DNA of 64,000 nucleotides from Chamaelirium japonicum (lineage: Eukaryota; Streptophyta; Magnoliopsida; Liliales; Melanthiaceae): NCBI GenBank assembly GCA_947650365.1, contig OX393552.1:50796543-50860542 (forward strand), given 5' to 3'. Below the pieces are notes generated by a model that saw only the letters and a list, made by a program, of their open reading frames with translations, did not search any database and was not told where the DNA came from. The translations under genes were made by a program, and so were the position numbers. How positions within the stretch are numbered: the stretch's first letter is position 1; every line of letters starts with the position of its first letter. This document shows positions 1-11,190 of the stretch, one piece after another.

Positions 1-1300
1 AGATTTTTGTCAGTTTTTCATTGTGTATCACATTTTTTCTGCTCAATTTCTTAACAAAATTCTCCTATTTTGTTAACAAAAGTATAGGGAATATCAGATT
101 TTTCAGTTTTTATATCTCTAAGTCATTTAACTTTGTTGTCAGTTTTTCAGATTGAGCATAGGACCCTTCAATCAGAAATTCTGCTCAATGAGGTTTTCCT
201 AAGAGGTTTTCCTAAGAGCATAGGACCCTTCAATCAGAAATTCTGCTTAATCAGAAATTCTGCTCAATGAGGTTTTCCTAAGAGCATAGGACCCATCAAT
301 CAGAAAAATTGAGCAGAATTTCTGATTGAAGGGTCCTAAGAGGTTTTTATCTTATGTGTAGTGCCGCATGCGGTACGTGCGGCACTACACCGCAGCCGTC
401 TGATGCAATCAGAAATTCTGATATATATATAAACCTCTTAGGATAGGTCTATGAGACGGCTACAATCAGATTGAAGGACCCTTCAATCAGAAATTCTGCT
501 CAATCAGAAAACTGACATTATGCGATCAGGTTTTTATCAGGTTTTCCTATGCTCAATCTAATTTTTCAGATTGAGCATAGGACCCTTTAATCTGATAAAA
601 ACCTGATCATAGGTCATAGGTCTATGAGTTTTTCACATTGTGTATCACATTTATATCAGATCATAGGACCCTTCAATCAGAAATTCTGCTCAATTTTTCT
701 TAACAAAAACTGACCGCATAATGTCAGTTTTTCATTGTGTATCACATTTTTTCTGCTCAATTTCTTAACAAAATTCTCCTATATTGTTAACAAAAGTATA
801 GGGAATATCAGATTTTTCATTGTGTTAGTCTCTAAGTCAGTTAACTTTGTTGTCAGTCCTTTATAGATCATATTTTTGTCAGTCCTTTATAGACAAATAT
901 GTAGACCTATCACCTATGTAATGGGTTCAGAACCTCAAGAATGGCTAATGCTTCACCTGTTAGTGTAGTTATTCCATCTGTGGTCTTTCACCAAGAAAAT
1001 CTTATGTCTTTCATTCACAAAAAAGTTAACTCACTTAGAGATTGGCATCAAGAAAATCTGATAAAAACCTCTTAACTAGAGTGAGTTACCTCTTAACTAG
1101 AGTGAGTCAAAATGATAGGGAATATCATATTTCTCCTATATTGTTAACTAAAGTATAGGGAATATCAGATTTTTCATTGTATATCACATTTTTTTCTACT
1201 CAATTTCTTAACAAAATTCTACTATATTGTTAACAAAAGTATAGGGAACATCAGATTTTTCATTGTGTCACATTTTTTTCTACTCAATTTCTTTACCTAG
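1..1300. repeat. Scrambled short direct and inverted repeats
   Basis: One block (reading CAGTTTTTCATTGTGTATCA and onward to TATAGGGAATATCAGA) occurs near 10-104, 724-818 and again, truncated or altered, near 1133-1262. A second block with the core AGCATAGGACCCTTCAATC occurs repeatedly between 150 and 680, and in inverted orientation around 308-346. No reading frame of note. The order and orientation of blocks differ from copy to copy, so this is a rearranged repeat nest and not a simple tandem array. Confidence 0.7.
357..389. repeat. Perfect 11-bp-stem hairpin
   Basis: GTAGTGCCGCA and TGCGGCACTAC form a perfect stem around a 9-base loop. It lies inside the scrambled repeat nest and is much more GC-rich than its surroundings. 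It may be the centre or end of an otherwise unrecognised foldback element. Confidence 0.6.
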
Positions 1301-1384
1301 CTATCCATATATGCATATCCTTCATGCATTCTGATATTTGATTTTTTTAAGAAAAAATTATTAACTGATGGCCTACAATCTGAT

Positions 1385-1640
1385 CATTTTCAGTACCTTG
1401 GATCTATTATACATAATCGGGTGGGGTGGGGTGGGGTATAGTTCAAGACAGGTGGATGGAGTGGATAGGGGCTTTGCGCCTGTCATGTGATCTCTACATC
1501 TACATGCCTCTAAGATTCACAGGTGAATTTTACAAGATCATAATATGACCTTATGTTTCATAATGTTGGGCTGTAAAGAGGGTTCAAGCACACTAGAAAG
1601 ACCACGACAAAGATGAGGATGTTGATTGTAGATGTGATTG
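1385..1640 (+). pseudogene. LINE reverse-transcriptase 3' region relic
   Basis: The plus strand reads HFQYLGSIIHNR, then after a G-rich slip RWMEWIGALRLSCDLYIYMP, then a match to the FTGEFYKIIIRP-like block and a degraded CWAVKR block. This matches the well-known plant non-LTR retrotransposon pattern (FRYLGSII...GWMKWR...L..KFY....RP..LYG.ECW). Stops and frame changes are frequent, and a GTGGG run interrupts the match. An old dead fragment; no complete element is visible. Confidence 0.6.
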
Positions 1641-2358
1641 TAGATTCTTAAAATCGACGTAAATAAATTCAAGAATTAGAAGGTAAACTGTATAATTTTT
1701 CGGTCATTCTAGAACCTCTCACTATTTGTATTTTACCATACCCAAACATTTTTTTATTCTTGACACCAAATTAATAGGTATTGTACGCTCTATTTTTCGA
1801 AGATGTTTCGAATATTAGTTTTGCAATAATCTGATGCCCAATCCAAACCCAACCTGAAATCTGATGCCCAATCCAAGCCCAACTCGGAAAAAGAGATAAT
1901 CTGCAATGTTCATCTCGGATCATTGCAATTAAAAAAAACCAATTATAAGATCAAGATCTTTGATTGCAAATCAGATTTTAAAGCATCCAAGAGTTCCTTT
2001 ACTGAAACATTTTGAGAGCGGTGATAATATTTAGAGGGTAGTCGTCTTGATAGCATATATTCAGATGGCTCATTAAAAGTTTGATTTATTAAAAAAATTA
2101 AGTCGGTGCTGAAACCTAGAATATTATTTGGAATGTCAGAATCAGTCAAATGTCAACCATTTCAGTCGTCATATCATGGTGTCAAACCGAAATTTCATAC
2201 TATATAACTTCCGGGCAATTTCTATGTTAGAACCTAAAAAAAGTACAATTTGATCATTTCACAATCGTTCTTTTTTTGCTTGCTTGACGTCTATATCACA
2301 ACCGTTTTTTTGACTTTGTAATGTTATCTAATTAATTTTATTTAATTTCATCTCGCAG
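1641..2358. other. No recognisable gene
   Basis: AT-rich sequence. The only open frame (1943-2149, minus) has no family resemblance I can see. Confidence 0.5.
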
Positions 2359-2454
2359 CTTGCACCTGTACCTGCACCTGCACCTGCACTTGCACACGCT
2401 GTACCCGTGGCCGCTGTGGTCTCTACATCAGTACCCGTTGACGTCGCTTCTACG
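2359..2454 (+). other. Possible orphan exon, Pro/Ala-rich
   Basis: A 96-bp open stretch (32 codons, reading LAPVPAPAPAPALAHAV onward) is bounded by TCTCGCAG before and GTTAGT after, which look like splice acceptor and donor. Its GC content is well above the flanks. The Ala-Pro repeats are low complexity, so no family can be assigned; no neighbouring exon was found. Confidence 0.3.
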
Positions 2455-3005
2455 GTTAGTCATTTACTATGCACAAAGCAAATTATGCAGAAATTTGAAT
2501 TCCTATTTTGTTAAATAGAATTTTGTTCATTGGCTGAATCTTTATGGGATGGTTTACTCGGTTTGGGAGTGATCTGTGTTTGTCTGCGTGGAGTTCTATT
2601 AGGGAGGAGAGGGTGTCATATTTTTTGGATGGGTTTGGGGCCTTTGGGCTGGAGAAATTTTAATTTTTTATTTTTTGGGATAAAGGCTTTATTTTTATGG
2701 TAGGGAAAAAGGGATAAGATGAATCTTTGGGAAGCTTATTGGATGGAAAGTTCTGTTAAGGATTTTTTTTCTGATATCGACTGATATATCGACACTATCA
2801 ATCTTAGATATTTTTATGAATTCCCGTGAATACCCATGTAGTTTGCAATATAATATCGTAATATTTAGCATTTTGGGTGGTGAAAAAATTTGGGTTACCA
2901 AATTTCATGGTGTATTTTGATTGTTTTAAGGAAACAAAGGAGCCATTTTGAGTTTCATACGGTTTCATATTATTCCTCATGTGGTAGGATATACTTTTGT
3001 GTGTA
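2455..3005. other. No recognisable gene
   Basis: AT-rich; the ORFs overlapping 2695-3067 on the minus strand have no recognisable motif and one runs into the neighbouring MITE. Confidence 0.5.
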
Positions 3006-3008
3006 TAA

Positions 3009-3407
3009 GAGCATCTCCAGACCTTGCTCAAATTTTTACTCAGATTGAGTAAAAATTTGAGTAACAACTCAATCTGATACAGAGCACTCTAGCCCTTGCT
3101 CAAATTTGAGAAAAAACTCAATTTGGTATGAGTTTGAGTATGGGCTGGAGCTGATTTTGGATCTTTCACTCAGATTTGAGTAAAAACTTCATGAGCAAAA
3201 GCTCCAAAAGGGCCTTCCAACGGTGTCATTTTTACTCAAATCTGAGCAAAGGCTCCAAAACCAGCTCCAGCCCTTGCTCAAACTCATAACAAATTGAGTT
3301 TTTGCTCAAATATGAGCAAGGGCTGAAGAGCTCTGTATCGGATTGTGTTTTTACTCAAAGTTTTACTCAGATTTGAGTAGAAATTTGAGTAAGGGCTGGA
3401 GATGCTC
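3009..3407. mobile_element. Tourist-like MITE, TAA target duplication
   Basis: Starts GAGCATCTCCAG and ends with its reverse complement CTGGAGATGCTC. TAA is present on both sides (3006-3008 and 3408-3410), giving the 3-bp TWA duplication typical of PIF/Harbinger-derived MITEs. Internally the sequence is built of repeated and inverted CTCAAATTTGAG-like blocks, so it is nearly palindromic throughout. 399 bp, no coding capacity. Confidence 0.8.
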
Positions 3408-3862
3408 TAAGTGATCTATTAACTAGATTCTAGCTAGACTTGCATTGGCAGCTGCTTGATAATGATTATGTTTCAGTTGAATAGGTTTTTGCAACATAAT
3501 TCACTGTCTTTGTTGTAGAAGCTGGTTTCTATTAGTTGTGTTTGTCTTAGCATATGCGTCACCCTATTTTCCGTACCATATAGGCCTAGATCCACCTAAA
3601 GATTCATTGTAACGTCATGGCATAGGTCAAGAATTAGACAAAGCTTAATTTTCTATCTTTAGACGCATCCCTAGCTTCGAATTCCTTCACAACTAAATTC
3701 TAATCAGTCTTAAGTCAAATAATCTTGAAGATTGCAACTATAACCAACTTGATATGAAAATAAAAGGGCTACTAAAGTGTCTATTGCTCATGTTGCATAA
3801 TACAAATGCACTCGAGTCATTTCGTGAAATCATCCAAGCAATTAAACATACAAATGAATTAC

Positions 3863-4204
3863 CTTTTCTTCACTAGATGCACGTCCGGAATTAGCTCCAG
3901 CTCCCAATCTATTTATTAAATCCTTTGTGTGCTCAATTTCCTTCTGCTGCTTTCCCCACGCTGCATATTGAGTCTCTACCCACGTTGCTTTTGCTAATAC
4001 ATACTCAGAGTAATTCCCCATAAAGAACCTGGATATTCCCATATCTGTTTCCACAATTTTTTTGCATAGTTGATCAAGAAAAGCTCTGTCATGAGATATG
4101 ATGACCATTGGCACATCTTGCTTCTTAAGATAACCTTCTAGCCACTCAATTGTGTCAAGATCAAGGTGATTAGTGGGCTCATCAAGAAGCAGTAAATCAG
4201 GGTC
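3863..4204 (-). pseudogene. ABCF5-like: Orphan exon of ABCF-type ABC ATPase
   Basis: This 114-codon open exon starts after a TTGCAG acceptor and ends AAG before a GTAATT donor. It reads [20 protein letters not shown] at the start: Walker B and the D-loop of the first nucleotide-binding domain. Further on are ISHDRAFLD (the switch histidine), then MGNYSEY and the charged linker typical of plant ABCF proteins (GCN20/ABCF5 group), which act on ribosomes and have no membrane domain. The exon is undamaged, but the upstream exon is missing: only about 14 bases beyond the acceptor an unrelated kinase fragment begins. No following exon with the second domain was found down to 3420. It is therefore a displaced gene fragment; whether an intact gene exists elsewhere cannot be seen. 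Confidence 0.8.
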
Positions 4205-4219
4205 CTGCAATTTTAACAG

Positions 4220-4335
4220 AATATGAAGGCATTGAAGGGATTGGTCGAGGGCTTCTTTATCTTCATGAAGACTCTCGACTCAAGATTATTCTTCGGGATA
4301 TGAAGGCAAGTAACATCTTGCTAGATGTTACTTGA
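4220..4335 (+). pseudogene. Orphan exon of cysteine-rich receptor-like kinase
   Basis: The plus strand after an AACAG acceptor-like site reads [20 protein letters not shown] and then the catalytic loop [14 protein letters not shown] followed by TGA. This is the kinase catalytic-loop exon of the DUF26/S-domain receptor kinase group (normally [29 protein letters not shown]). The histidine of HRD is Leu and the following Leu is Met; the stop comes where the activation segment should continue. It is a small dead fragment lying back to back with the ABCF exon. Confidence 0.75.
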
Positions 4336-4742
4336 CCTCATGTATGCCAACATAGAATTCATTGAATTCACATTTATTTTAGCCACTCGACCTATTTATT
4401 TACTTTAAAAAAGCATCCAATTCACTGAATTCACAATTATTTTAAAATTCTTTTTTTTAATTTGTGTGTGTGTGTGTGTGCTCTATGCTATCAAAATCAG
4501 GATGGATGACTAAAGACGATCGTACCAAGTAAAGGATGATTGTATCTTTAGCTGTGTTCGGTGTTCCTTCCTCCAATAGCAAACAATCTTCAGGTTAGTT
4601 CTACTTTAAGCGGTGGAGTTTACTATTGAATTGCTGAATTTAATCTGATATTTATAGTTTGACACAACAATTATTGTTGAGAGGAGCATGAACATGTACC
4701 TTCTGAATACCCTTTTTTTTTTGGAAGTGAGCGAATGAGCTC
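4336..4742. other. No recognisable gene
   Basis: AT-rich with a short (GT)n run near 4463-4481; no motif recognised. Confidence 0.5.
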
Positions 4743-5100
4743 AGTTTTATAAATTCATAGCATCAAGGTTTAGGGACTCCCAGAAGGTCCCATGGGACGA
4801 TGCATTACAAACATCAAATCTAGCACGATCATGCTCGACTGTGTTGGAGCCTCTGGGGCAATAGAGAATAATTGCAGCGGGATAGCCTTCAGTGGAAATC
4901 TGTAGTCCGTGATGGTAGATGCAATACGCCATGGAGGATCATGATTCGGGTGTAAAAGGAGGTCCGAAATGGACTTAGCATCGCCTTCAAAAGTAAGTTG
5001 AGATCCCATGAAGTTTGAGGTAGCTATGAGCGCAAACTTCATCGCCGCAGCTTGGGTAAATAGCGGATCCTTGGAGGTTATTCTAGAGGTGACCGCAGAG
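4743..5100 (-). pseudogene. RNase H-like (RVT_3) retroelement relic
   Basis: The minus strand reads TSKDPLFTQAAAMKFALIA, then LTFEGDAKSISDLLLHPNH, then DPPWRIASTITDYRF. This is the pattern of the plant RVT_3/RNase H-like domain (A.AMK.AL.....G....FEGDAK.I.D.L......PWRI...I.D). The C-terminal part (HDRARFDVCNASSHGTFWES) continues in another frame, so a frameshift lies near 4860. Probably the tail of a LINE-type polyprotein or one of the many free-standing copies. Confidence 0.6.
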
Positions 5101-6530
5101 TTAATGTTTTAATTATTTCGTCGTTTTCCAGCTTTTATGTGATTAAGGTAACAGCAGCTCATGTAAATGTGAGTTTGTGATCATTTTGTGAACCGATTTT
5201 GCAATGGAATCTTCTGTTTTGTTCGACTGATGCTGATGCTAACTGTTATTTTAAAAGACATGTTGAAGAATGTAGAATGTGGGGCAATTAACTTGGAGCC
5301 TGTTCCTGATGAACAGGACTACATCTTATGGAGCCTACAAGTTTCGAATCGGGTGTTGGAATGAATCGATCGAGAGCTAGCGATGACCTACTGCTGATTG
5401 CGCCGAGAATTTAAGGTGGTGAAGCTATTCAAAAGCGGATCATACAGATTTTGTCAAGTTTTTGTTTCAGACTTCTATATGGTGGAGAGCATTGCTTGAA
5501 ACAGTCTCTATATTGTGAGAATGTTGTTTAATGACTAATTTCATACAACTGCCACTCTGGAAAATCTCAACTTCCTCATCATAAGTCACATTATGATCCT
5601 TTGCTATAAATTTAGGGTCATTAGAAGCTACTTCACATGCCTAGAAGCTCCAATAGAGGTCATCAAATCTATTTTATTATATTAAAGCAATAAGGATAAA
5701 AAAATTGTAGATTATTTAAAAATAATTAGAAATTGGGGGAAAACCCTAATATCCCCCCCCCCCCTCTCTCTCTCTCTCTCTTTCTCTCCACAAACACGCA
5801 TTCGCGCACGCATACACAGGGTTCTAAATTTTTTGGGTGTGTATATGAATGAGAGTAGGATGATCAACGGTATTGTTGCTGCTACAGTAAAATACATCCT
5901 GCTACATGTTATAGTATAGATAGACTAATAAGAAACCCGAACAATGTCCGGATGAACTTGACGCACGCCACTTGGCACAGACATCATCATAGACGTCCAA
6001 ATATTACTTACTGATATTGTATTTCAGAAGTAGCTATCTTTATTATTCCAAGCAATGACAATGCATTAAGTTAAAAAAAATATTAAATATACCTATATGG
6101 CGGTCCAACTGTCGTTCTAGGAACTTCTCTAGACAGTCATCGGACTTCGTAGAATTTGAATTTATATATATGACGGCTAGCAGCTCCATCGTAAAAGAAA
6201 GCACTAATTCAATGGCTTTTGCCACCGAATTATGTAAGCAATAGCATGGCCCCAGCACAACTCCTCAAATTCGACAGCCTGAGAAAAAGAGCAGAGAGAG
6301 ATCCATACAAAATTGAAAGACTTTTTTTTCGATTCTTTTTTTTCATGTTGATCCAAAATGTCATGCAAAGTTAATTTTGTAGAGAAAATAATATAACGAG
6401 AATATTTTAGAGAGAAAAGGTTGTAAATATTATGGAGAGTGCGATGCAGTGGTCGTGTATGACCCCCCCTCCCCCCTATCGAAATAATATCGTTGCCCAT
6501 GAACTATCATTGTCTCCCTCAAAATATTGC
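5101..6530. other. No recognisable gene; poly-C/CT tract
   Basis: Mostly AT-rich unannotatable sequence. A run of 14 C followed by (CT)n lies at 5752-5783. The open frames here are short and without motifs. Confidence 0.5.
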
Positions 6531-6620
6531 CATCACCCTCTAAATATTATCACCGTCATCAAAATGTTTCCGTCGCCCTTGAAATCTTTTTTGTGTCCTT
6601 GGGCACGGGGTTTTTACTAG
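6530..6620 (+). mobile_element. Helitron 3' terminus
   Basis: Repeated clauses resembling CCTCAAAATATT, then GAAATC, then GTGTCCTTGGGCAC (short hairpin) and a tail ending TTTACTAG followed by T. This is the hairpin + CTRR/T layout of plant Helitron 3' ends. The same family ends at 29360 and, reversed, at 33334. The next bases are TATATATA. The 5' end was not found. Confidence 0.55.
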
Positions 6621-6633
6621 TATATATATATAT

Positions 6634-7034
6634 GAGGAATGGGATGCTGCCTATCAAAGCAGTATTTTTTGCTGCTTTGAGACATTGTTTGACCATCTTA
6701 GAAGTTTTAGAATTTTATGAAATTTGGTGAGGGTGTTGTCTAGGGTAAGATGATCATCCTCACAAATTTTCATCAAATTCCAAAACTTCTAGGGGGTTCA
6801 AATGGTCGAAGCAAAATTAGTCGTCTGCAGTCGCCGTTAAAATCTGCAGCATTTTGCTTCGACCATTTGACCCTCTTAGAAGTTTTGGAATTTGATGAAA
6901 ATTTATGAGGATGATCATCTTACCCTAGACAACACCCTCACCAAATTTCATCAAATTCCAAAACTTCTAGGATGGTCAAACAATGTATCAAAGCAGCAAA
7001 AAACGCTGCTTTGATAGGCAGCATCCCATTCCTC
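6634..7034. mobile_element. Foldback element A, copy 1
   Basis: A 401-bp palindromic element. It starts GAGGAATGGGATGCTGCC and ends with the reverse complement. Each arm holds a nested inverted module (CTAGAAGTTTTGGAATTTGA, GATGATCATC and their complements). Non-coding. Confidence 0.85.
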
Positions 7035-7037
7035 TTA

Positions 7038-7438
7038 GAGGAATGGGATGCTGCCTATCAAAGCAGCGTTTTTTGCTGCTTTGATACATTGTTTGACCAT
7101 CCTAGAAGTTTTGGAATTTGATGAAATTTGGTGAGGGTGTTGTCTAGGGTAAGATGATCATCCTTACAAATTTTCATCAAATTCCAAAACTTCTAAGAGG
7201 GTTAAATGGTCGAGCAAAATCTGCAAAATCTGCAGTCACCGTTAAAATCTGCAGATTTTGCTTCGACCATTTGACCGTCTTAGAAGTTTTGGAATTTGAT
7301 GAAAATTTGTGAGGATGATCATCTTACCCTAGAAAACACCCTCACCAAATTTCATCAAATTCCAAAACTTCTAGGATGGTCAAACAATATATCAAAGCAG
7401 CAAACAACGCTGCTTTGATAGGCAGCATCCCATTCCTC
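7038..7438. mobile_element. Foldback element A, copy 2
   Basis: A second 401-bp copy in tandem with copy 1, separated by only three bases (TTA). It has the same termini and modules with scattered substitutions, and is followed directly by a (TA)n tract. Confidence 0.85.
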
Positions 7439-7446
7439 ATATACAT

Positions 7447-7536
<90 letters not shown>

Positions 7537-7543
7537 TATATAT
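7439..7543. repeat. (TA)n microsatellite between foldback elements
   Basis: Nearly pure TA with CATA interruptions at the left. Bounded by element A copy 2 and element B. Reported YIYI-type open frames here are repeat artefacts. Confidence 0.95.

Positions 7544-8481
<938 letters not shown>

Positions 8482-8530
<49 letters not shown>
8482..8530. repeat. (TA)n microsatellite, left flank of MULE
   Basis: Pure TA up to the first base of the MULE terminal repeat; the right flank of the MULE is also TA, so the original target was a TA microsatellite. Confidence 0.95.
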
Positions 8531-8533
<3 letters not shown>

Positions 8534-8584
8534 TTCGGCTCACCTACGGGACGTCCCGTAAAAAAACTTCCGCGACATTGTTCT
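8531..8584 (+). repeat. MULE left terminal inverted repeat
   Basis: Pairs with 17607-17660 with one mismatch (T/C near base 48 of the repeat). It includes the palindrome GGGACGTCCC. Confidence 0.9.
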
Positions 8585-8810
8585 GACCGTCCGATTCGGT
8601 TCTATCGGACGGTCGAGAAATGAGGCGAACTTCGCTCACAGGCTGTCAGTGCAATTTGGGGTGTTGCTGACCGTCCGATTGAAGACAATCGGGCGGCTGA
8701 AAATCAACGCGGCTGTTTCAGGAGTCACGGGTGCTGACAGTCAGTCACGGGTGCCTCTCGCGGGAAAATAATTTCCACTAACCGTCCGATTCTCTTCCAT
8801 CGGACGGTCA
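8582..8810. promoter_or_regulatory. Three subterminal ACCGTCCGAT palindromes
   Basis: Hairpins with stems GACCGTCCGAT / ATCGGACGGTC occur at 8583-8612, 8669-8699 (imperfect) and 8779-8809, spaced about 85-110 bp. Their position just inside the terminal repeat fits transposase-binding or replication-type subterminal sites; this is inference. None is seen at the right end, where the transposase coding sequence abuts the repeat. Confidence 0.55.
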
Positions 8811-9600
8811 AAAATTGAGCCCCCGGCCCCTCTCTCTCTAACCCCCAAACTGAGCCCCCGGCTAACCCCGATCTCGCCCTCCCTCTTCCTCACCCCCGCC
8901 CTCTCCACCGCCGCCGCCGCCCTCCCTCTTCCTCACCCTCGCCCTCTCCACCGCCGCCGCCCTCCCTCTTCCTCACCCCCGCCCTCTCCATCGCCGGCGA
9001 GATCAAGCGCCCCGGCTCTTCACCCCTGGCCCTCTTCACCCCCGGCCCCTCTCTCTCTCTAACCCCGATCTCGCCTTCCCTCCTCCTCACCGCACCTGAG
9101 GTCTCTTCACCGCGCCGGGCCTGAGGTCTCTTCACCGCACCGGACAAGAACAAGTGCCCCTCCTCCTCACCCCCGCCCCCTCTACCGCCGGCCAAGAACA
9201 AGCGCCCCGCCCCCGCCCTCTTCACCGCTCCGGCCAAGATCTAACCGGACCCCCGCCCTCTCGACGCCGAGCGAAGACTCTACTATCGGCGATAGGACAT
9301 CCGGTCTCAGATCTCCCTTGACGCTGAGCTCAGAACCAAGGTTGTTGTACTCTCTCTCTCTCTCTCTCATTTGAGTTTCTATTCATTAGTCTAGATCTAC
9401 CGTCGGCGAGAGGACAGCGGTGGCGCACGGTTGGTTGATCCGGGCTCAGACCTCCTTGCTGGAGTTCCAATTCCGAGCTGGGCTCAGATCTACCATCGGT
9501 GGAGGACAGCAAGTGGCGCACAGCTGGTCGCGAACGGAAGTTGTTGTAGTGACCCTCCTCTCCTCTCTTTTTCTCTTTCTCTTATTTGAGTTTTGATCCA
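8811..9600 (+). other. GC/CT-rich leader region of MULE plus-strand gene
   Basis: C-rich pyrimidine sequence with repeated clauses such as CCTCACCCCCGCCCTCTCCA and (CT)n at 9350-9369. Two imperfect copies of a GGTTGTTGTA..CTCTCTC block occur near 9340 and 9540. It resembles a plant promoter/5'UTR and precedes the hybrid-binding-domain ORF by an AT-rich, intron-like stretch. Long ORFs on the other strand here are compositional. Confidence 0.35.
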
Positions 9601-10478
9601 TGAGTGTTCGGTTATCACCACAAAAATATGGTTCACTTGTTCATGTTGTTATACTAGTTCAAAACCTTTTGTTAATCATGATTTTCATGCCATAATCCCT
9701 AGTCTTCTCCATGGTTTTCTTACAGCCTTTTTAAAGGAACATCTCATCTTCCCATTTATTTCCGGCATGTAACTATGTAAGCATAGGTCATTGGTTATGG
9801 TGCAATTTAGAGTACATGTAATAGTGATTTTTTGAGCGAAAATTAGATATTAAATAGTTTTTAATTGAAGATTCTATACTAATTAATTACTATGCCTAAT
9901 TGAATTGGGGTGCTTACTATGCCTAATCGAAGGGTTAATTTGGATAAGTATGCCTAATTGAAGGGTTAATTAGGATAAGGATGCCTAAATTAAGTTCCTC
10001 CTTTAGTTTAATGATGTATCCTGTATGGATGAGTTGACTTCAACTATATGGCTAATTCCTACTCCCTTGTATTGAAATTTCATTATATGAGTGGATATAC
10101 CATGAGAAGGATTGCCTCAAGGAGAAGGATTGTCTGCCAGTATTTGTTCAATCACCTACGTTGTTTGCCTCTCTTATCAATGCAATATGTTGTTCTACTG
10201 CAAACTTGTCAAATTTAATTTCCTTAGTTGACTTATTTGGTTTTCTTTTGAGCATACCAACTAAATTACATGCTTCAATTGACTTATCTAGTTTTCTGAA
10301 ATTTGATAAAATTCGGTTTTATGACTTAAGTATTCAGAACAAAGTGATATGTAAGAACGATCACCAATCTTTCACATTTGATTTAGCAAATATCCTAGTA
10401 ATAACTTTGATAAAAAAAATTTACTCTTTTATGTCATGCTTGACTGACGGTGTGTTGACTTATTCTTCTGGTTCATAG
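9601..10478 (+). other. AT-rich, probably 5'UTR intron
   Basis: T-rich sequence without coding motifs, ending in TTCTGGTTCATAG, a good splice acceptor two bases before the ATG at 10481. Short direct repeats TATGCCTAATTGAAGGGTTA near 9917-9970. Confidence 0.35.
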
Positions 10479-10480
10479 AT

Positions 10481-10825
10481 ATGGCGCACAAATATTATGT
10501 GGTCTTTATAGGCCGGAGGCCCGGGATATACTCGAGTTGGGAGGAATGTCAGCGAGAGGTGACTAGGTACAGCGGATCAAGTTACCGTTCCTTTGGTTCA
10601 TTGGAGGAGGCTGAAGCACAATTTTTGAAGTTTCAATGTCGAGATGCCCCTCTTGATACCTATCGTGAATACCCTTCCGATTCCCATCTTGTTGCTCCTC
10701 ATGATGCTCTTCATGTTGGCCCTCCAGATGGCCGTTATGTTATTTCCAGTCGTGATTTTGCGTTTTGTATTTTAGGGGTAATTTTGGCTCTAGTTGGTGT
10801 TTTAATTATTGTAATCATAATATGA
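10481..10825 (+). CDS. RNase H1-type hybrid-binding domain protein with C-terminal membrane segment
   Basis: 114 residues. Residues 4-48 (KYYVVFIGRRPGIYSSWEEC followed by a SGSSYRSF and LEEAEAQF pattern) match the small domain at the N-terminus of eukaryotic RNase H1, which binds RNA/DNA hybrids or double-stranded RNA; related domains occur in other contexts. There is no RNase H catalytic domain. Residues 93-114 are a continuous hydrophobic segment at the extreme C-terminus, suggesting a tail-anchored membrane protein. The ORF is undamaged and has an acceptor-like TTCATAG just upstream of the ATG. It lies inside the MULE, opposite in strand to the transposase. It may be a second element gene or host cargo; its role in the element is unknown. 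Confidence 0.65.
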   Translation: MAHKYYVVFIGRRPGIYSSWEECQREVTRYSGSSYRSFGSLEEAEAQFLKFQCRDAPLDTYREYPSDSHLVAPHDALHVGPPDGRYVISSRDFAFCILGVILALVGVLIIVIII

Positions 10826-11143
10826 ATGATGTTTGTCTATTATGATCTGAACATGAAATAATTATTAGGCTTTATGATAATGCATATTTTATGATACCCT
10901 ACATCCTCCCTACTTAATTAGGATTCTTAACCAATTGATTATATGTGCTGGACTCTTTTTTGATGGACCTATGAGAGACGTTATGGGCTGGACGTTACAT
11001 GTGGAGAATTCTTCTATTGTCTGGCTCATCTTTTGATACAGCAGATACGAGGTTTCATTTACATTTCTGAAAATATTAAGTGTTGTTCGTTCTCATAACT
11101 TAAATACCCTTATAATAGTTATCAATTCTATTTTATTTTGTAG

Positions 11144-11190
11144 ATGGACTCCTACCAATCTGAAGGCAATGGCGATGCATCAGCTTCTAG
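11144..11190 (+). other. Possible short first coding exon
   Basis: After TTTTATTTTGTAG an open stretch starts with ATG and reads MDSYQSEGNGDASAS, ending TTCTAG directly before GTAAGA, a strong donor. No partner exon was recognised downstream, where the captured SWEET sequence begins. It might be the remnant of a third MULE gene or an extra exon of the upstream gene. Confidence 0.3.

Noticed and set aside
8890..9237. 115-codon Gly/Arg/Glu-rich minus-strand ORF
   Set aside because: Purely the complement of CCCTC/CCGCC low-complexity sequence; no motif.
10481..10825. Endogenous caulimovirus gene
   Set aside because: The hybrid-binding domain also occurs in that virus group, but no coat, movement or polymerase motif is nearby and the domain is common in cellular RNase H1.
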